Origin: Butyricicoccus pullicaecorum
Lineage (GTDB): Bacteria > Bacillota > Clostridia > Oscillospirales > Butyricicoccaceae
Assembly: GCA_021531865.1 (NCBI GenBank)
Contig: JAFBIW010000005.1
Span: 1 to 64,000 of the forward strand
Direction of reading: 5' to 3'
Length of the DNA stretch: 64,000 bases
Of this stretch, positions 1 to 6,689 are shown in pieces. Numbering within the stretch: the first letter of the stretch is position 1; the number at the start of each line of letters is the position of its first letter. The translations under genes were made by a program, and so were the position numbers. The notes under the pieces were generated by a model. That model was not told the DNA's origin, ran no database searches, and saw only the letters and a list, made by a program, of their open reading frames with translations.

Positions 1-159
1 AAAAGTGAACTTCTGTATCTGCAAGAATTCCAATCTATGGATCACTTCAAACAGGAGCTCGTTGAATATCTCGATTACTACAACAACCACCGTATCAAGG
101 CAAAGCTTAAGGGCTTGCCGCCTGCTCTTCACAGACAACAAGCCCTTTCGGCTGCTTGA
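1..159 (+). CDS. IS3-family transposase OrfB, C-terminal fragment (cut by the window edge)
   Basis: Frame 1 is open from the first base to a TGA at 157-159 and gives 52 residues. They contain the typical end of an IS3/IS150 DDE transposase (rve integrase domain): a YLDYYNNHRIKAKLKG block followed by a short P-A-L-H-R-Q tail. The catalytic DDE residues would lie upstream, outside the window. Nothing in the visible part is broken, so the copy could be intact. Because only the C-terminus is seen, activity and exact family member cannot be judged. Confidence 0.8.
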   Translation, partial: KSELLYLQEFQSMDHFKQELVEYLDYYNNHRIKAKLKGLPPALHRQQALSAA

Positions 160-180
160 ACAATTTTTACTTCGAAATAT

Positions 181-205
181 TGTCTAACTTTTTGGGGTCA
201 CTTCA
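181..205 (+). repeat. IS3-family terminal inverted repeat (right end)
   Basis: This 25-bp segment follows the transposase stop by 21 bp. It has the T-rich/GGGG/TCA layout of IS150-group right ends. The matching left repeat is outside the window. Confidence 0.7.
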
Positions 206-222
206 CTGGCGCAGCCGCTTTT

Positions 223-741
223 TTATGTGCCGCCAAAGAACAGCCGGACAAAGAACGCGGATGCCGCGAACGCAGTCAAATCCCCGACCAGCGCAGCCGG
301 GACAGCATATCGCGTATCCTTCAGCCCCAGACTGCCCGCGTACACACTGATCGTATACAGACTGGTCTCGGATGCACCCAGCATCACAGCGGCCACACGG
401 CCCGCATAGCTGTCCGCACCGGCCGTCTTCATGATTTCTGTACCAAGCGCCAGCCCGCCGCCTCCGCTGACCGGCTTGAGCAGCACCAGCGGCGCGCATG
501 CGGATGGAATCCCGATTTTTTCAAACACAGGTGCGAGAAAGGAGGCCGCATAGTCGATACACCCGGAGGCACGCAGCATGTAAACTGCTGTCAGCAAGCC
601 GATCAGGGTCGGTGCGATCCCAATCGCCGTGCGCATTCCTTTTTCCGCTCCCCGCAGAAACGCTCCAAAAACATCCACTCTGTTATACAAAGCGTAAACC
701 GTGACGCAGGCCAGCAGCGCAGGAACGACAGCATTTCCCAT
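223..741 (-). CDS. spmB: Spore maturation protein B (SpmB)
   Basis: The 172-residue membrane protein matches SpmB in length (about 178 residues in Bacillus subtilis) and in its nucleoside-recognition (Gate) domain. Visible features are a glycine-rich GGGGLALGTEIMKTAG block, an ASETSLYTISVY segment and several hydrophobic helices, ending in an FFVRLFF helix. In Bacillus, SpmA and SpmB act in the developing spore and are needed for proper core dehydration and heat resistance. spmA lies upstream in the same direction, but 163 bp away instead of adjoining. An IS3 element starts 17 bp past the stop codon, so any former downstream partner or terminator has been displaced. Confidence 0.93.
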   Translation of the reverse strand: MGNAVVPALLACVTVYALYNRVDVFGAFLRGAEKGMRTAIGIAPTLIGLLTAVYMLRASGCIDYAASFLAPVFEKIGIPSACAPLVLLKPVSGGGGLALGTEIMKTAGADSYAGRVAAVMLGASETSLYTISVYAGSLGLKDTRYAVPAALVGDLTAFAASAFFVRLFFGGT

Positions 742-904
742 TGTCTCTAAATCTCCCCTTTAATCGCCTTTTTTCATATGATTTCCCGTGAATTTATTAT
801 TTTTTGCCAGCACGACATCATTTGACAAATTATTTTCCCATCATAAGGGATAATACAATCTGTAAAGTAATTTTACAGCATTTTCCATTTTTATCCAGCG
901 TTTG
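742..904. other. spmA-spmB intergenic region with a short hairpin
   Basis: This AT-rich 163-bp gap separates two genes that are often adjacent. It holds a perfect 7-bp inverted repeat, CTGTAAA/TTTACAG, around 860-878. No T-run follows that would make it a clear terminator, and no convincing spmB promoter could be fixed. Confidence 0.4.
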
Positions 905-1492
905 TCAATTCCCGCGCGGCGGGAAAGCGGGACGCAAAAGTCTGGCGGCAGCCTGTGCAGCCAAAACCGAAAGGATCGATGCGCCCCAGACGGCAGGCAT
1001 GATGTCAAACGGATTCGCGGCGCCGTATCCGGCGCGAATCGCCGCCACCGTCGAAGGGATCAACTGAACCGAGGTCGTATTGAGCACGATCAATGTCAGA
1101 ACGCTGTCCGGCGTTCCCCTGCGCCCGGACAGTGTGTACAATCGGTCGACTGCACGCAGTCCGATCGGTGTCGCTGCGTTGGACAGTCCTAACAGGTTTG
1201 CGGTCACATTGGCACTGACCAGCTCCATGCTCTCCGCATCCTGTCCCGCCTTGCCAAACAGCGGACGCAGCAGCGGTCGCAGAAGCCATTCCATGCGCTG
1301 TCCCAGGCCGGACGCTGAAAGAATCTCCATCATGCCTGACCACAGCATCATCAGTCCGGTGATCTGAAGCAGCAGCGTAACCGCTTCCTCCGCGCCGGCC
1401 GTCACCGCCGAAGTAACCGCGTCGATCCGACCGCTCAGGCAGCCAAACACAAAAGCAAGCGCAAAGAACGCCGTCCAGACTTTTGATAACAC
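905..1492 (-). CDS. spmA: Spore maturation protein A (SpmA)
   Basis: The 195-residue membrane protein matches SpmA (196 residues in Bacillus subtilis). It has a nucleoside-recognition domain with an LMMLWSGMMEI segment, the NVTANLLGLSNAATPIGL block and a VLNTTSVQLIPST motif. I chose the GTG at 1492-1490 because a GAGGAG ribosome binding site sits six bases upstream and the length then fits the family. An ATG nine codons earlier lacks such a site. The gene is divergent from abrB, with 49 bp between the starts. SpmA works with SpmB in spore core dehydration. Confidence 0.92.
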   Translation of the reverse strand: MLSKVWTAFFALAFVFGCLSGRIDAVTSAVTAGAEEAVTLLLQITGLMMLWSGMMEILSASGLGQRMEWLLRPLLRPLFGKAGQDAESMELVSANVTANLLGLSNAATPIGLRAVDRLYTLSGRRGTPDSVLTLIVLNTTSVQLIPSTVAAIRAGYGAANPFDIMPAVWGASILSVLAAQAAARLLRPAFPPRGN

Positions 1493-1541
1493 GAAGTTCT
1501 CCTCGCTTTCTATTCGCACATCAAAAAGGAGTTATTTTGCT

Positions 1542-1790
1542 ATGAAATCTACCGGTATTGTCAGAAAAGTTGATGAATTGGGTCGTATTGTCCTCCCGGT
1601 CGAGCTGCGCCGCACACTCAGCATCGAAGTCAAGGATTCCCTTGAAATCTATGTGGAAAACGGCCGGATCATCCTGCAAAAGTACGAACCGACCTGCATC
1701 CTTTGCGGCGCCTCCGCCGATCTGGTTTCCATTCACAGCAAGTGCATCTGCAAGGGCTGTGCCAAGCATTGCGCAGCGCTGATTCAATGA
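1542..1790 (+). CDS. abrB: AbrB-family transition-state regulator with a cysteine-rich C-terminus
   Basis: The 82-residue protein opens with the AbrB swapped-hairpin DNA-binding domain: the first 46 residues follow Bacillus AbrB closely (KSTGIVRKVDELGRIV, ELRRTL, LEIYVENGRIILQKY). Residues 50-77 replace the usual AbrB/SpoVT C-terminal domain with a cysteine-rich segment, C-x2-C followed by C-x3-C-x2-C plus a nearby cysteine and histidine, which looks able to bind zinc. This short form is common in Clostridia. An AAGGAG site precedes the ATG. The 3' end overlaps the convergent spoIIID gene by 7 bp. AbrB proteins repress post-exponential and sporulation genes; targets here are unknown. Confidence 0.9.
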   Translation: MKSTGIVRKVDELGRIVLPVELRRTLSIEVKDSLEIYVENGRIILQKYEPTCILCGASADLVSIHSKCICKGCAKHCAALIQ

Positions 1791-2056
1791 CGCGTCTGCT
1801 GCATCGCGTGCGCCGCACGATATTTTTCCCGCGTTGCCAAGCCGCCCCGGATATGCCGCTCATTCTTGTTCCGGCAGAGCACCTCCTGCACCTGCTCATA
1901 GAGCACCGTATTCAGCCCCTTGAGCCGCGTCGTGATGTCTTTATGTACCGTCGACTTACTGACGCCGAATTTTTGCGCGGTCTGGCGCACAGTCGCACCC
2001 TCTTCGATCATGTATTTCGCTAGGCTGATCGCCCGTTCCTCCGGCAAGCCTTTCAC
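1784..2056 (-). CDS. spoIIID: Sporulation transcriptional regulator SpoIIID
   Basis: The 90-residue protein carries the SpoIIID helix-turn-helix: TVRQTAQKFGVSKSTVHKD at about residues 22-40, then a second helix block ending in the R-H-I-R-G-G-x-A-T-x-x-K-Y motif. I chose the GTG at 2056 because a GGAGGGA site lies just upstream and the N-terminus then matches Bacillus SpoIIID in length. An ATG seven codons earlier is possible. SpoIIID acts in the mother cell, repressing or activating sigma-E genes and helping the switch to sigma-K. The gene converges on abrB with a 7-bp overlap, so read-through would give antisense RNA. Confidence 0.95.
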   Translation of the reverse strand: MKGLPEERAISLAKYMIEEGATVRQTAQKFGVSKSTVHKDITTRLKGLNTVLYEQVQEVLCRNKNERHIRGGLATREKYRAAHAMQQTRH

Positions 2057-2088
2057 TGGCGCTCCCTCCGCTCTCATTAGTCTGCTTC

Positions 2089-2118
2089 AGTCTATGCGGA
2101 CGGGACAAAATTTAGGAC
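2089..2118 (-). promoter_or_regulatory. Putative sigma-E-type promoter of spoIIID
   Basis: On the minus strand, CATAGACT (2096-2089) fits the sigma-E -10 consensus CATACANT at seven of eight positions. It is preceded, with a 14-bp gap, by GTCCTAAA as a possible -35. The -10 block extended to GCATAGACTGAAGCA is nearly identical to a block upstream of cotJA. Confidence 0.55.
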
Positions 2119-2122
2119 GGGC

Positions 2123-2165
2123 AAAAAAAGACGGCGTGGCCAGAATGCAGGCCACGCCGTCTTTT
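2123..2165 (-). terminator. Intrinsic terminator of the TSCPD gene
   Basis: A stem of about 14 bp (AAGACGGCGTGGCC and its complement) with a short loop is followed on the minus strand by a run of seven T. It lies downstream of the TSCPD stop codon. An opposite T-run could give some bidirectional function. Confidence 0.9.
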
Positions 2166-2181
2166 CATGAAATCGTTCGTA

Positions 2182-2442
2182 TTACTGCTGCTTCGCTTTT
2201 TCAAGCGCCTCGCGCACACCCTGCGCAAGCTGCGCCGAACAGGAAGTGCCGCGGCCGCCGCAGTCGATGTCCTGAAAATAGCCCTCGATCTGCTCAACGG
2301 TCATACCGTCAACGACCTTGCTGATCGCTTTCAGGTTGCCGTTACATCCGCCGACAAACTCAACATTGTGAACCACATCGCCGTCCAGATCGAACGAGAT
2401 CAGACGGGAACAAACGCCTTTGGGACAATACATGTAGTGCAT
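2182..2442 (-). CDS. TSCPD domain-containing protein (TIGR03905 family)
   Basis: The 86-residue protein is a stand-alone TSCPD domain. It has the YCPKGVCSRLISFDLDG opening, the FVGGCNGNLKAISKVVDG centre with a conserved GGCNGN motif, and a C-terminal CGGRGTSCSAQLAQG block. The same domain occurs as an extension on some adenosylcobalamin ribonucleotide reductases. The small free form is widespread in Clostridia and has no established function. The four conserved cysteines suggest metal or redox binding (inference). A GGAG site precedes the ATG. It is the last gene of a run with the HAD phosphatase 13 bp upstream. Confidence 0.85.
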   Translation of the reverse strand: MHYMYCPKGVCSRLISFDLDGDVVHNVEFVGGCNGNLKAISKVVDGMTVEQIEGYFQDIDCGGRGTSCSAQLAQGVREALEKAKQQ

Positions 2443-2455
2443 AACAAAATCTCCT

Positions 2456-3184
2456 TTAAATGGTATCTGATTTCCGATCCACGCGTGCGAGGATCAGATG
2501 CGCGGCCTCCGGAAAACTCCGCGCCTCGGTATATCGAAGTCCGGGCTTCTCGACCGCCCGGTCGCTGCCGATGTGCAGCCAAATCCCCTCGATGCCGGCA
2601 TGATGCGCGCCCAGAATATCGTGCTTGAATGTGTCGCCGACCATGAGCGCTTCCTCCGCCGTGCAGCCCGCGCGCGCAAGCGCCAATTCAAAGATCGCAG
2701 GCTTCGGCTTGTCCGCGCCGGCCTCTTCGCTGGTGACCAGAAAATCGACCCGCTCATCCAATCCAAGCAGACACAGCTTCTGCATCTGGATATCCGCCAG
2801 CATATTGGTGCAGATGCCGACCTGCACGCCGCGCGCGCGGAGAACGTCAAACAGCTCATGCACGCCCTCACGCAGCTTCATATTGCGGAACACCGCATCC
2901 CAATACGCTTTGTGCATCTTTTCCGCATGGCGGATCGGGTTGATGCCCAACATTTCCAGTGTAGTCTTGGCGTACAGCACACGGTCATGACTCTCCGGCT
3001 CTCCGTACAGCCGGTCATGCAGGGCTTTTTTGCCGGTCTGCAGGGCGGTCACAAACTGATCGCACGGGATGCCAAGCTCACGCTCCGCATAACGGCCGAC
3101 CGCTAAAAAGCCTTCCCGGTCACAGATCGGGAATTCTCCGTACAGCGTATCGTCCAAATCAAATAATACCGCTTTGATTTGCAT
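2456..3184 (-). CDS. HAD-family hydrolase, YjjG/pyrimidine-nucleotidase-like
   Basis: The 242-residue protein has the four HAD motifs: DLDDT at residues 9-13 with the nucleophile aspartate, CTNM around 124-127, the lysine of DKPKP near 158, and VGDTFKHDILGA near 181. A helical cap of subfamily I lies between motifs 1 and 2. Length and cap resemble YjjG-type 5'-nucleotidases that clear non-canonical pyrimidine nucleotides, but other small phosphorylated substrates are equally possible. An AAGGAG site precedes the ATG. It sits between the YwlG-like gene and the TSCPD gene, all in one direction with gaps under 20 bp, so the three are probably co-transcribed. Confidence 0.85.
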   Translation of the reverse strand: MQIKAVLFDLDDTLYGEFPICDREGFLAVGRYAERELGIPCDQFVTALQTGKKALHDRLYGEPESHDRVLYAKTTLEMLGINPIRHAEKMHKAYWDAVFRNMKLREGVHELFDVLRARGVQVGICTNMLADIQMQKLCLLGLDERVDFLVTSEEAGADKPKPAIFELALARAGCTAEEALMVGDTFKHDILGAHHAGIEGIWLHIGSDRAVEKPGLRYTEARSFPEAAHLILARVDRKSDTI

Positions 3185-3201
3185 AAAACTCCTTTGCTTC
3201 G

Positions 3202-3753
3202 TTACAGCAGCGTCTCGTTGTAGACCGCCCGGCCGCCGCCGACAAACTTGGGGCGAACGCGCGCGGCCAGCAGAATCGCCTCACCGATCTGCTTCATTGG
3301 CAAGCGCACCGGAACCGCCACGTGCTTCAGATGCATGCCGATGAGTGTACCGCCGATATCCAGACCAGCCTGCGCCCGAACAAACTCGACCGCAACCGGC
3401 TCCTTGAACTGCTTCCACGCCGCCGTTGCGAACGATCCGCCCGCCTTGGGCTGCGGCACCACATTCACCGGCTCATAGCCGAATTTTTCCGCAGCGGCGC
3501 GTTCCACAATCAGCGCACGGTTCAGGTGCTCGCAGCACTGTGCCGCGAGAAACAGGCCATTTACCTGTAAAACCGGGAGGATCCCGCGCATGACGGCTTC
3601 AGCAACCTCCGGGCTGGAAGCCGTGCCGATCTTGGAGCCAATGATCTCGCTGGACGAGCAGCCCACAACGACCAGATCGCCCGGCCTGCACTTGGCCTGC
3701 GCCAGCAGGGCTTCCATCGCGGCCCGTGCCTGCATTTCAATGGATTCTGTCAT
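3202..3753 (-). CDS. ywlG: YwlG-like protein (TIGR01440, UPF0340)
   Basis: The 183-residue protein matches the UPF0340/YwlG family: VVVGCSSSEIIGSKIG near the N-terminus, the AAQCCEHLNRALIVE segment in the middle, and a C-terminal DIGGTLIGMHLKHVAVPVR block followed by ARVRPKFVGGGRA. Crystal structures exist for the family, but no accepted function is known to me. The start is the ATG at 3753 because a GGGAGG site lies seven bases upstream; a TTG five codons earlier would place that site inside the gene. A hairpin at 3774-3796 separates it from the CoA-transferase gene, so read-through transcription is possible but reduced. Confidence 0.85.
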   Translation of the reverse strand: MTESIEMQARAAMEALLAQAKCRPGDLVVVGCSSSEIIGSKIGTASSPEVAEAVMRGILPVLQVNGLFLAAQCCEHLNRALIVERAAAEKFGYEPVNVVPQPKAGGSFATAAWKQFKEPVAVEFVRAQAGLDIGGTLIGMHLKHVAVPVRLPMKQIGEAILLAARVRPKFVGGGRAVYNETLL

Positions 3754-3773
3754 AAAAATCCCTCCCAAGGAAA

Positions 3774-3796
3774 GCCCTCGCCTGTACGGCGAGGGC
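3774..3796 (-). terminator. Hairpin after the CoA-transferase gene
   Basis: A perfect 9-bp stem (GCCCTCGCC/GGCGAGGGC) with a 5-base loop lies between the CoA-transferase stop and the ywlG ribosome binding site. The following T-tract (TTTCCTT) is weak, so partial termination or transcript end protection is likely. Confidence 0.65.
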
Positions 3797-3802
3797 GAAA
3801 AA

Positions 3803-5143
3803 TCAACGCTTGTTGGAACGACGCCAGATCTTCATCTGCTCAGCCGATGCGATCAGCTCATCCCGGAACTGCGGATGCGCGATCGAAATGATCGCTTCCG
3901 CGCGCTGCCAGGAGGACAGGCCCTTCAGGCAGACCTTGCCGTACTCCGTGACCAGATAGTGCACGTTGGCACGGGTATCGGTGACGATCGAGCCGTTATC
4001 CAGCGTGGGCAAAATACGCGAGTGCAGATTGCCCTGCTTATCGGTGAAGGCAGACGAGCAGCAGATAAAGCTCTTGCCGCCCTTCGACAGGTACGCGCCC
4101 ATAACGAAGTCGAGCTGGCCGCCCGCGCCGCTGATGTGCTTGACGCCTGCGGACTCCGCATTGACCTGACCGAACAGATCGAGGTTGACCGCGTTGTTGA
4201 TCGACATGAAGTTATCAAGCTCGGCGATGACGCGCGCGTCATTCGTGTAGTTGACCGGCGCGCTCATGCAGGCCGGATTATCATTCAGATAATCATACAG
4301 CTTCTGCGTGCCTGCGGCGAATGCAAACGCCTGACGGCCGCGGTCGATGTTCTTCTTGGCGCCGGTGAGCTTACCGGCCGCCGCCATATCGACGAAGCCG
4401 TCTACGTACATCTCAGTGTGTACACCCAAATCCTTCAGATCGGACTGCGCGATCAGCGAACCGACCGCGTTCGGCATGCCGCCGATACCGAGCTGCAGGC
4501 ATGCGCCGTTCGGGATCTCCTCAACGATCAGCTTGGCGACCGCCTCGTCGATCTCAGTCGCAGGGCCGCCCGCCGGCAGAATGCCGATCGGGGAATCGTG
4601 CTCGACGATCATATCGACCTCGGAGATGTGCAGCGCCTCTTCAAAGCCGCCCAGACAGCGCGGCATATTGTGGTTGACCTCAACGATGACCTTCTTCGAA
4701 ACCTCGCTCGCCGCCTTCAGATGGGAAGCCTGCGGGCCGAGATTGAAGTAACCATGTTCGTCCATCGGTGCAACCTGCACCATCATCACATCGTTCGGGA
4801 TGATGTGCTCCCGATAAAAGCGCGGCAGCTCGGAATAGCGCATCGAAGCATAGTATGCGCAGCCCTTGGCGATCATGTGACGTTCGATGCCGGACATATG
4901 CCAGGAGTTCCAGGAGAAGTGCTCACCCGCGTCATCCGCCGCGAAGCACTCCAGCGGACGCAGCAGCACGCCGCCGCGGAAGTTGACATCATACAGCTCG
5001 GGCATACGCTGCGCCAACGCATGATCAAGCGCGACAGGCGTACCCGCGCACCAGCCAAAATCGATCCAATCACCGGACTTGACGATCTTGACCGCCTCTT
5101 CCGCCGTGGTCAGTTTATTCTGATATTCCTGTTCGTAAGACAT
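3803..5143 (-). CDS. but: Butyryl-CoA:acetate CoA-transferase (4-hydroxybutyrate CoA-transferase family)
   Basis: The 446-residue protein is a class I CoA-transferase with both acetyl-CoA hydrolase/transferase domains. Conserved blocks are [11 protein letters not shown] near residue 58, [15 protein letters not shown] near 218, and [15 protein letters not shown] near 239, whose HTEM glutamate would form the glutamyl-CoA thioester. [14 protein letters not shown] near 338 is the downstream glycine-rich signature. The enzyme moves CoA from butyryl-CoA to acetate, releasing butyrate in gut Clostridia. The whole-length similarity and the gut-Clostridia setting favour butyrate over 4-hydroxybutyrate or propionate, though sequence alone does not settle it. 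A strong promoter (TTGACC, 17 bp, TATAAT) and a GGAGG site suggest high expression. Confidence 0.88.
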   Translation of the reverse strand: MSYEQEYQNKLTTAEEAVKIVKSGDWIDFGWCAGTPVALDHALAQRMPELYDVNFRGGVLLRPLECFAADDAGEHFSWNSWHMSGIERHMIAKGCAYYASMRYSELPRFYREHIIPNDVMMVQVAPMDEHGYFNLGPQASHLKAASEVSKKVIVEVNHNMPRCLGGFEEALHISEVDMIVEHDSPIGILPAGGPATEIDEAVAKLIVEEIPNGACLQLGIGGMPNAVGSLIAQSDLKDLGVHTEMYVDGFVDMAAAGKLTGAKKNIDRGRQAFAFAAGTQKLYDYLNDNPACMSAPVNYTNDARVIAELDNFMSINNAVNLDLFGQVNAESAGVKHISGAGGQLDFVMGAYLSKGGKSFICCSSAFTDKQGNLHSRILPTLDNGSIVTDTRANVHYLVTEYGKVCLKGLSSWQRAEAIISIAHPQFRDELIASAEQMKIWRRSNKR

Positions 5144-5192
5144 CAGGACAAATCCTCCTTCTCAATAAAATTCGGTTTGCTTTTTCTCTTTC

Positions 5193-5221
5193 ATTATACT
5201 TTTTTTCCATGGCGCGGTCAA
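5193..5221 (-). promoter_or_regulatory. Sigma-A promoter of the CoA-transferase gene
   Basis: On the minus strand TTGACC (5221-5216) and TATAAT (5198-5193) are separated by 17 bp, 50 bp before the start codon. Confidence 0.85.
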
Positions 5222-5240
5222 GCACGCGCGCGCGAAAATC

Positions 5241-5283
5241 GCAGAAAGCCCGAAAACCTTCAAGTTTTCGGGCTTCTTTCTGC
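5241..5283 (-). terminator. Terminator of the cotJ operon
   Basis: A long inverted repeat (GCAGAAAG-CCCGAAAACCTT and complement) lies just past the cotJC stop codon and before the promoter of the CoA-transferase gene. Confidence 0.8.
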
Positions 5284-5294
5284 ACAAAAATTGG

Positions 5295-5927
5295 TTAAAT
5301 CCTGGCGCGCCGACGCGGGTCGGGTACGCTCTGCACATCAAACGCCGGATTGTAGGCGTAATAGTTTTTGGCGTCCAGATTCTCCTGCACCACGCGCAGG
5401 GCGTCTCCGAAGCGTTGGAAGTGAACGACCTCACGCTCACGCAGAAACTTGATCGGGTCACGGACGTCCGGATCATCAATCAGCCGCAGCAGGTTGTCGT
5501 AGGTCGTGCGCGCCTTCTGCTCTGCCGCGAGGTTTTCAAACAGATCGGTCAGCGGATCGCCGGTCGATTGCAGCGTCGCCGCGCTGAACGGCACGCCCGA
5601 AGCGGACTGCGGATAGATACCGGTCGTATGATCGACGAAGTACGTGTCAAAGCCGCCCTCCCGAATCTGTTCGGGCGTCAGATTGCGCGTGAGCTGATAG
5701 ACGATCGCCGCAATCATCTCTTGATGGCCCAGTTCCTCCGTTCCTACGTCTGACAGGATGGCCTTGGCCTCCTTGTACGGCATGGTATATCGCTGGTTCA
5801 GATACCGCGTAGCCGCGCCCAGCTCGCCGTCCGGGCCGCCGAGCTGCGTAATAACGATCTTCGCATACGCTGGGTTCGGATTTGCGATCTTGACCGGATA
5901 TTGCAACTTTTTCTCATAAGCCCACAT
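5295..5927 (-). CDS. cotJC: Spore coat protein CotJC (manganese-catalase family)
   Basis: The 210-residue protein matches CotJC across its length: the MWAYEKKLQYPVKI start, a GGPDGELGAATRYLNQRY block, and a four-helix ferritin-like fold with EELGHQE near residue 65 and ENLAAEQKAR near 130, ending near HFQRFGD. Glutamates and histidines in these helices are the dimetal ligands of manganese catalases. CotJC is made in the mother cell and becomes part of the inner coat in Bacillus. The start codon overlaps the cotJB stop (TAATG), so the two are translationally coupled. The C-terminus is arginine-rich. Confidence 0.95.
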   Translation of the reverse strand: MWAYEKKLQYPVKIANPNPAYAKIVITQLGGPDGELGAATRYLNQRYTMPYKEAKAILSDVGTEELGHQEMIAAIVYQLTRNLTPEQIREGGFDTYFVDHTTGIYPQSASGVPFSAATLQSTGDPLTDLFENLAAEQKARTTYDNLLRLIDDPDVRDPIKFLREREVVHFQRFGDALRVVQENLDAKNYYAYNPAFDVQSVPDPRRRARI

Positions 5928-6181
5928 TAGTTATCCGCTCCTTCCCACGGCCACGGATCATTGACCCAGCTCCAGCCGTTTGTAAAATCACCGTTTTTGA
6001 ACATCAGCGGCCCATATTTTGCTTCATAGTTCTGAACCGCCTGTTTGTACGCGGCCTGCTGCCGCCGGAAATAAGACAGCGCATCGCTGCTGTGCGGATG
6101 TCCGTCCAGAAACAGACCTGCATCAACAAGCGCCAGATCGTGCATGCGCACACGATTGAGCAAGGTTTCCCGTTCGTTCAT
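5927..6181 (-). CDS. cotJB: Spore coat protein CotJB
   Basis: The 84-residue protein matches CotJB: an N-terminal helix that includes DLALVDAGLFLDGHP, a YFRRQQAAYKQAVQNYEAKYGPL helix region, and a tryptophan-rich end (GWSWVNDPWPWEG). CotJB is the small middle member of the cotJABC operon and is needed with the others for CotJC deposition in the spore coat. It lies 3 bp after the cotJA stop and overlaps the start of cotJC by one base. Confidence 0.93.
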   Translation of the reverse strand: MNERETLLNRVRMHDLALVDAGLFLDGHPHSSDALSYFRRQQAAYKQAVQNYEAKYGPLMFKNGDFTNGWSWVNDPWPWEGADN

Positions 6182-6184
6182 CGG

Positions 6185-6541
6185 TCAGCCCTCCCTTCTC
6201 ATCCGCGGCTGGGGTGCGATTGGCGGCTCACCCAGGAAGGGCTTGTCAAGGCCGGGGAAAATGGTGCCGCGGGCCAGTGCAACGTCGGGATCATACGGCT
6301 GCTCCCACGACTGACGCGGCACAAACCCCATTGCCAGTGCAAGCAGCGCTGGGTCGATACTGTCGCCAAGCGGACGCTCGACCGGCTGCTCCATGCTTTC
6401 CTCCGGCATTTCCGCGCTCTCATCCATTCCCAGATCCCGGTCTGTGATGCTGATCTGCGGACGGCTGCGGTTTGTCATCCGTTCCGGCACCCTTTCCTGC
6501 GGATCGGCCAGCGGAAACAACGGATCATAGTTCATATCCAT
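6185..6541 (-). CDS. cotJA: Spore coat-associated protein CotJA with a long N-terminal extension
   Basis: The 118-residue protein ends with the CotJA signature: LALAMGFVPRQSWEQPYDP followed by A-x-G-T-I-F-P-x-L-D-K-P-F-L-G at about residues 67-105. This core is normally most of an 80-residue protein. About 40-60 extra N-terminal residues are acidic, with several glutamates and prolines, and look disordered. An AAGGAG site precedes the ATG, and the sigma-E-like box lies 50 bp upstream, so the long start is supported. First gene of the cotJ operon. Confidence 0.88.
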   Translation of the reverse strand: MDMNYDPLFPLADPQERVPERMTNRSRPQISITDRDLGMDESAEMPEESMEQPVERPLGDSIDPALLALAMGFVPRQSWEQPYDPDVALARGTIFPGLDKPFLGEPPIAPQPRMRREG

Positions 6542-6591
6542 TGGCTGAAACTCCTTTGCGATCGAATTAAGACGAGTTCCCGTCTTGCTTC

Positions 6592-6619
6592 AGCCTATGC
6601 AGCACACGCGGATTTGGAC
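6592..6619 (-). promoter_or_regulatory. Putative sigma-E-type promoter of cotJABC
   Basis: On the minus strand CATAGGCT (6599-6592) resembles the sigma-E -10 element and sits in the block GCATAGGCTGAAGCA, one base different from the block before spoIIID. GTCCAAAT is a possible -35 about 12 bp upstream. Bacillus cotJ is sigma-E dependent, which agrees. Confidence 0.55.
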
Positions 6620-6650
6620 GCTGGACGCAGGAAAAAATCCGTGCCGGACA

Positions 6651-6680
6651 CAAAAAACGCGCCGGGCTTCCGGCGCGTTT
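6651..6680 (-). terminator. Terminator of the polyamine operon
   Basis: The stem AAACGCGCCGG with its complement and a short loop is followed on the minus strand by six T. It lies just past the nspC stop codon. Confidence 0.9.
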
Positions 6681-6689
6681 CATGCGTAT

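Larger units (their letters stand above)
1..205 (+). mobile_element. IS3-family (IS150-group) insertion sequence, right end only
   Basis: The left edge of the window carries the last part of an IS3-type transposase, followed by a terminal inverted repeat at 181-205 that starts TGTCTAAC, has a GGGG core and ends in TCA. That is the usual form of an IS150-group end. The left end lies outside the window, so element length and target duplication cannot be seen. The element ends 17 bp beyond the spmB stop codon and does not break spmB. Confidence 0.8.

Noticed and set aside
806-860. Plus-strand promoter TTGACA at 822-827 in the spmA-spmB gap
   Set aside because: No -10 at proper spacing and no gene downstream in that direction; spmA and spmB both run on the minus strand.
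3590-5452. A plus-strand open frame of 620 codons opposite the CoA-transferase gene
   Set aside because: It mirrors the minus-strand gene, which has clear family motifs, a promoter and a ribosome binding site; the plus frame has none.
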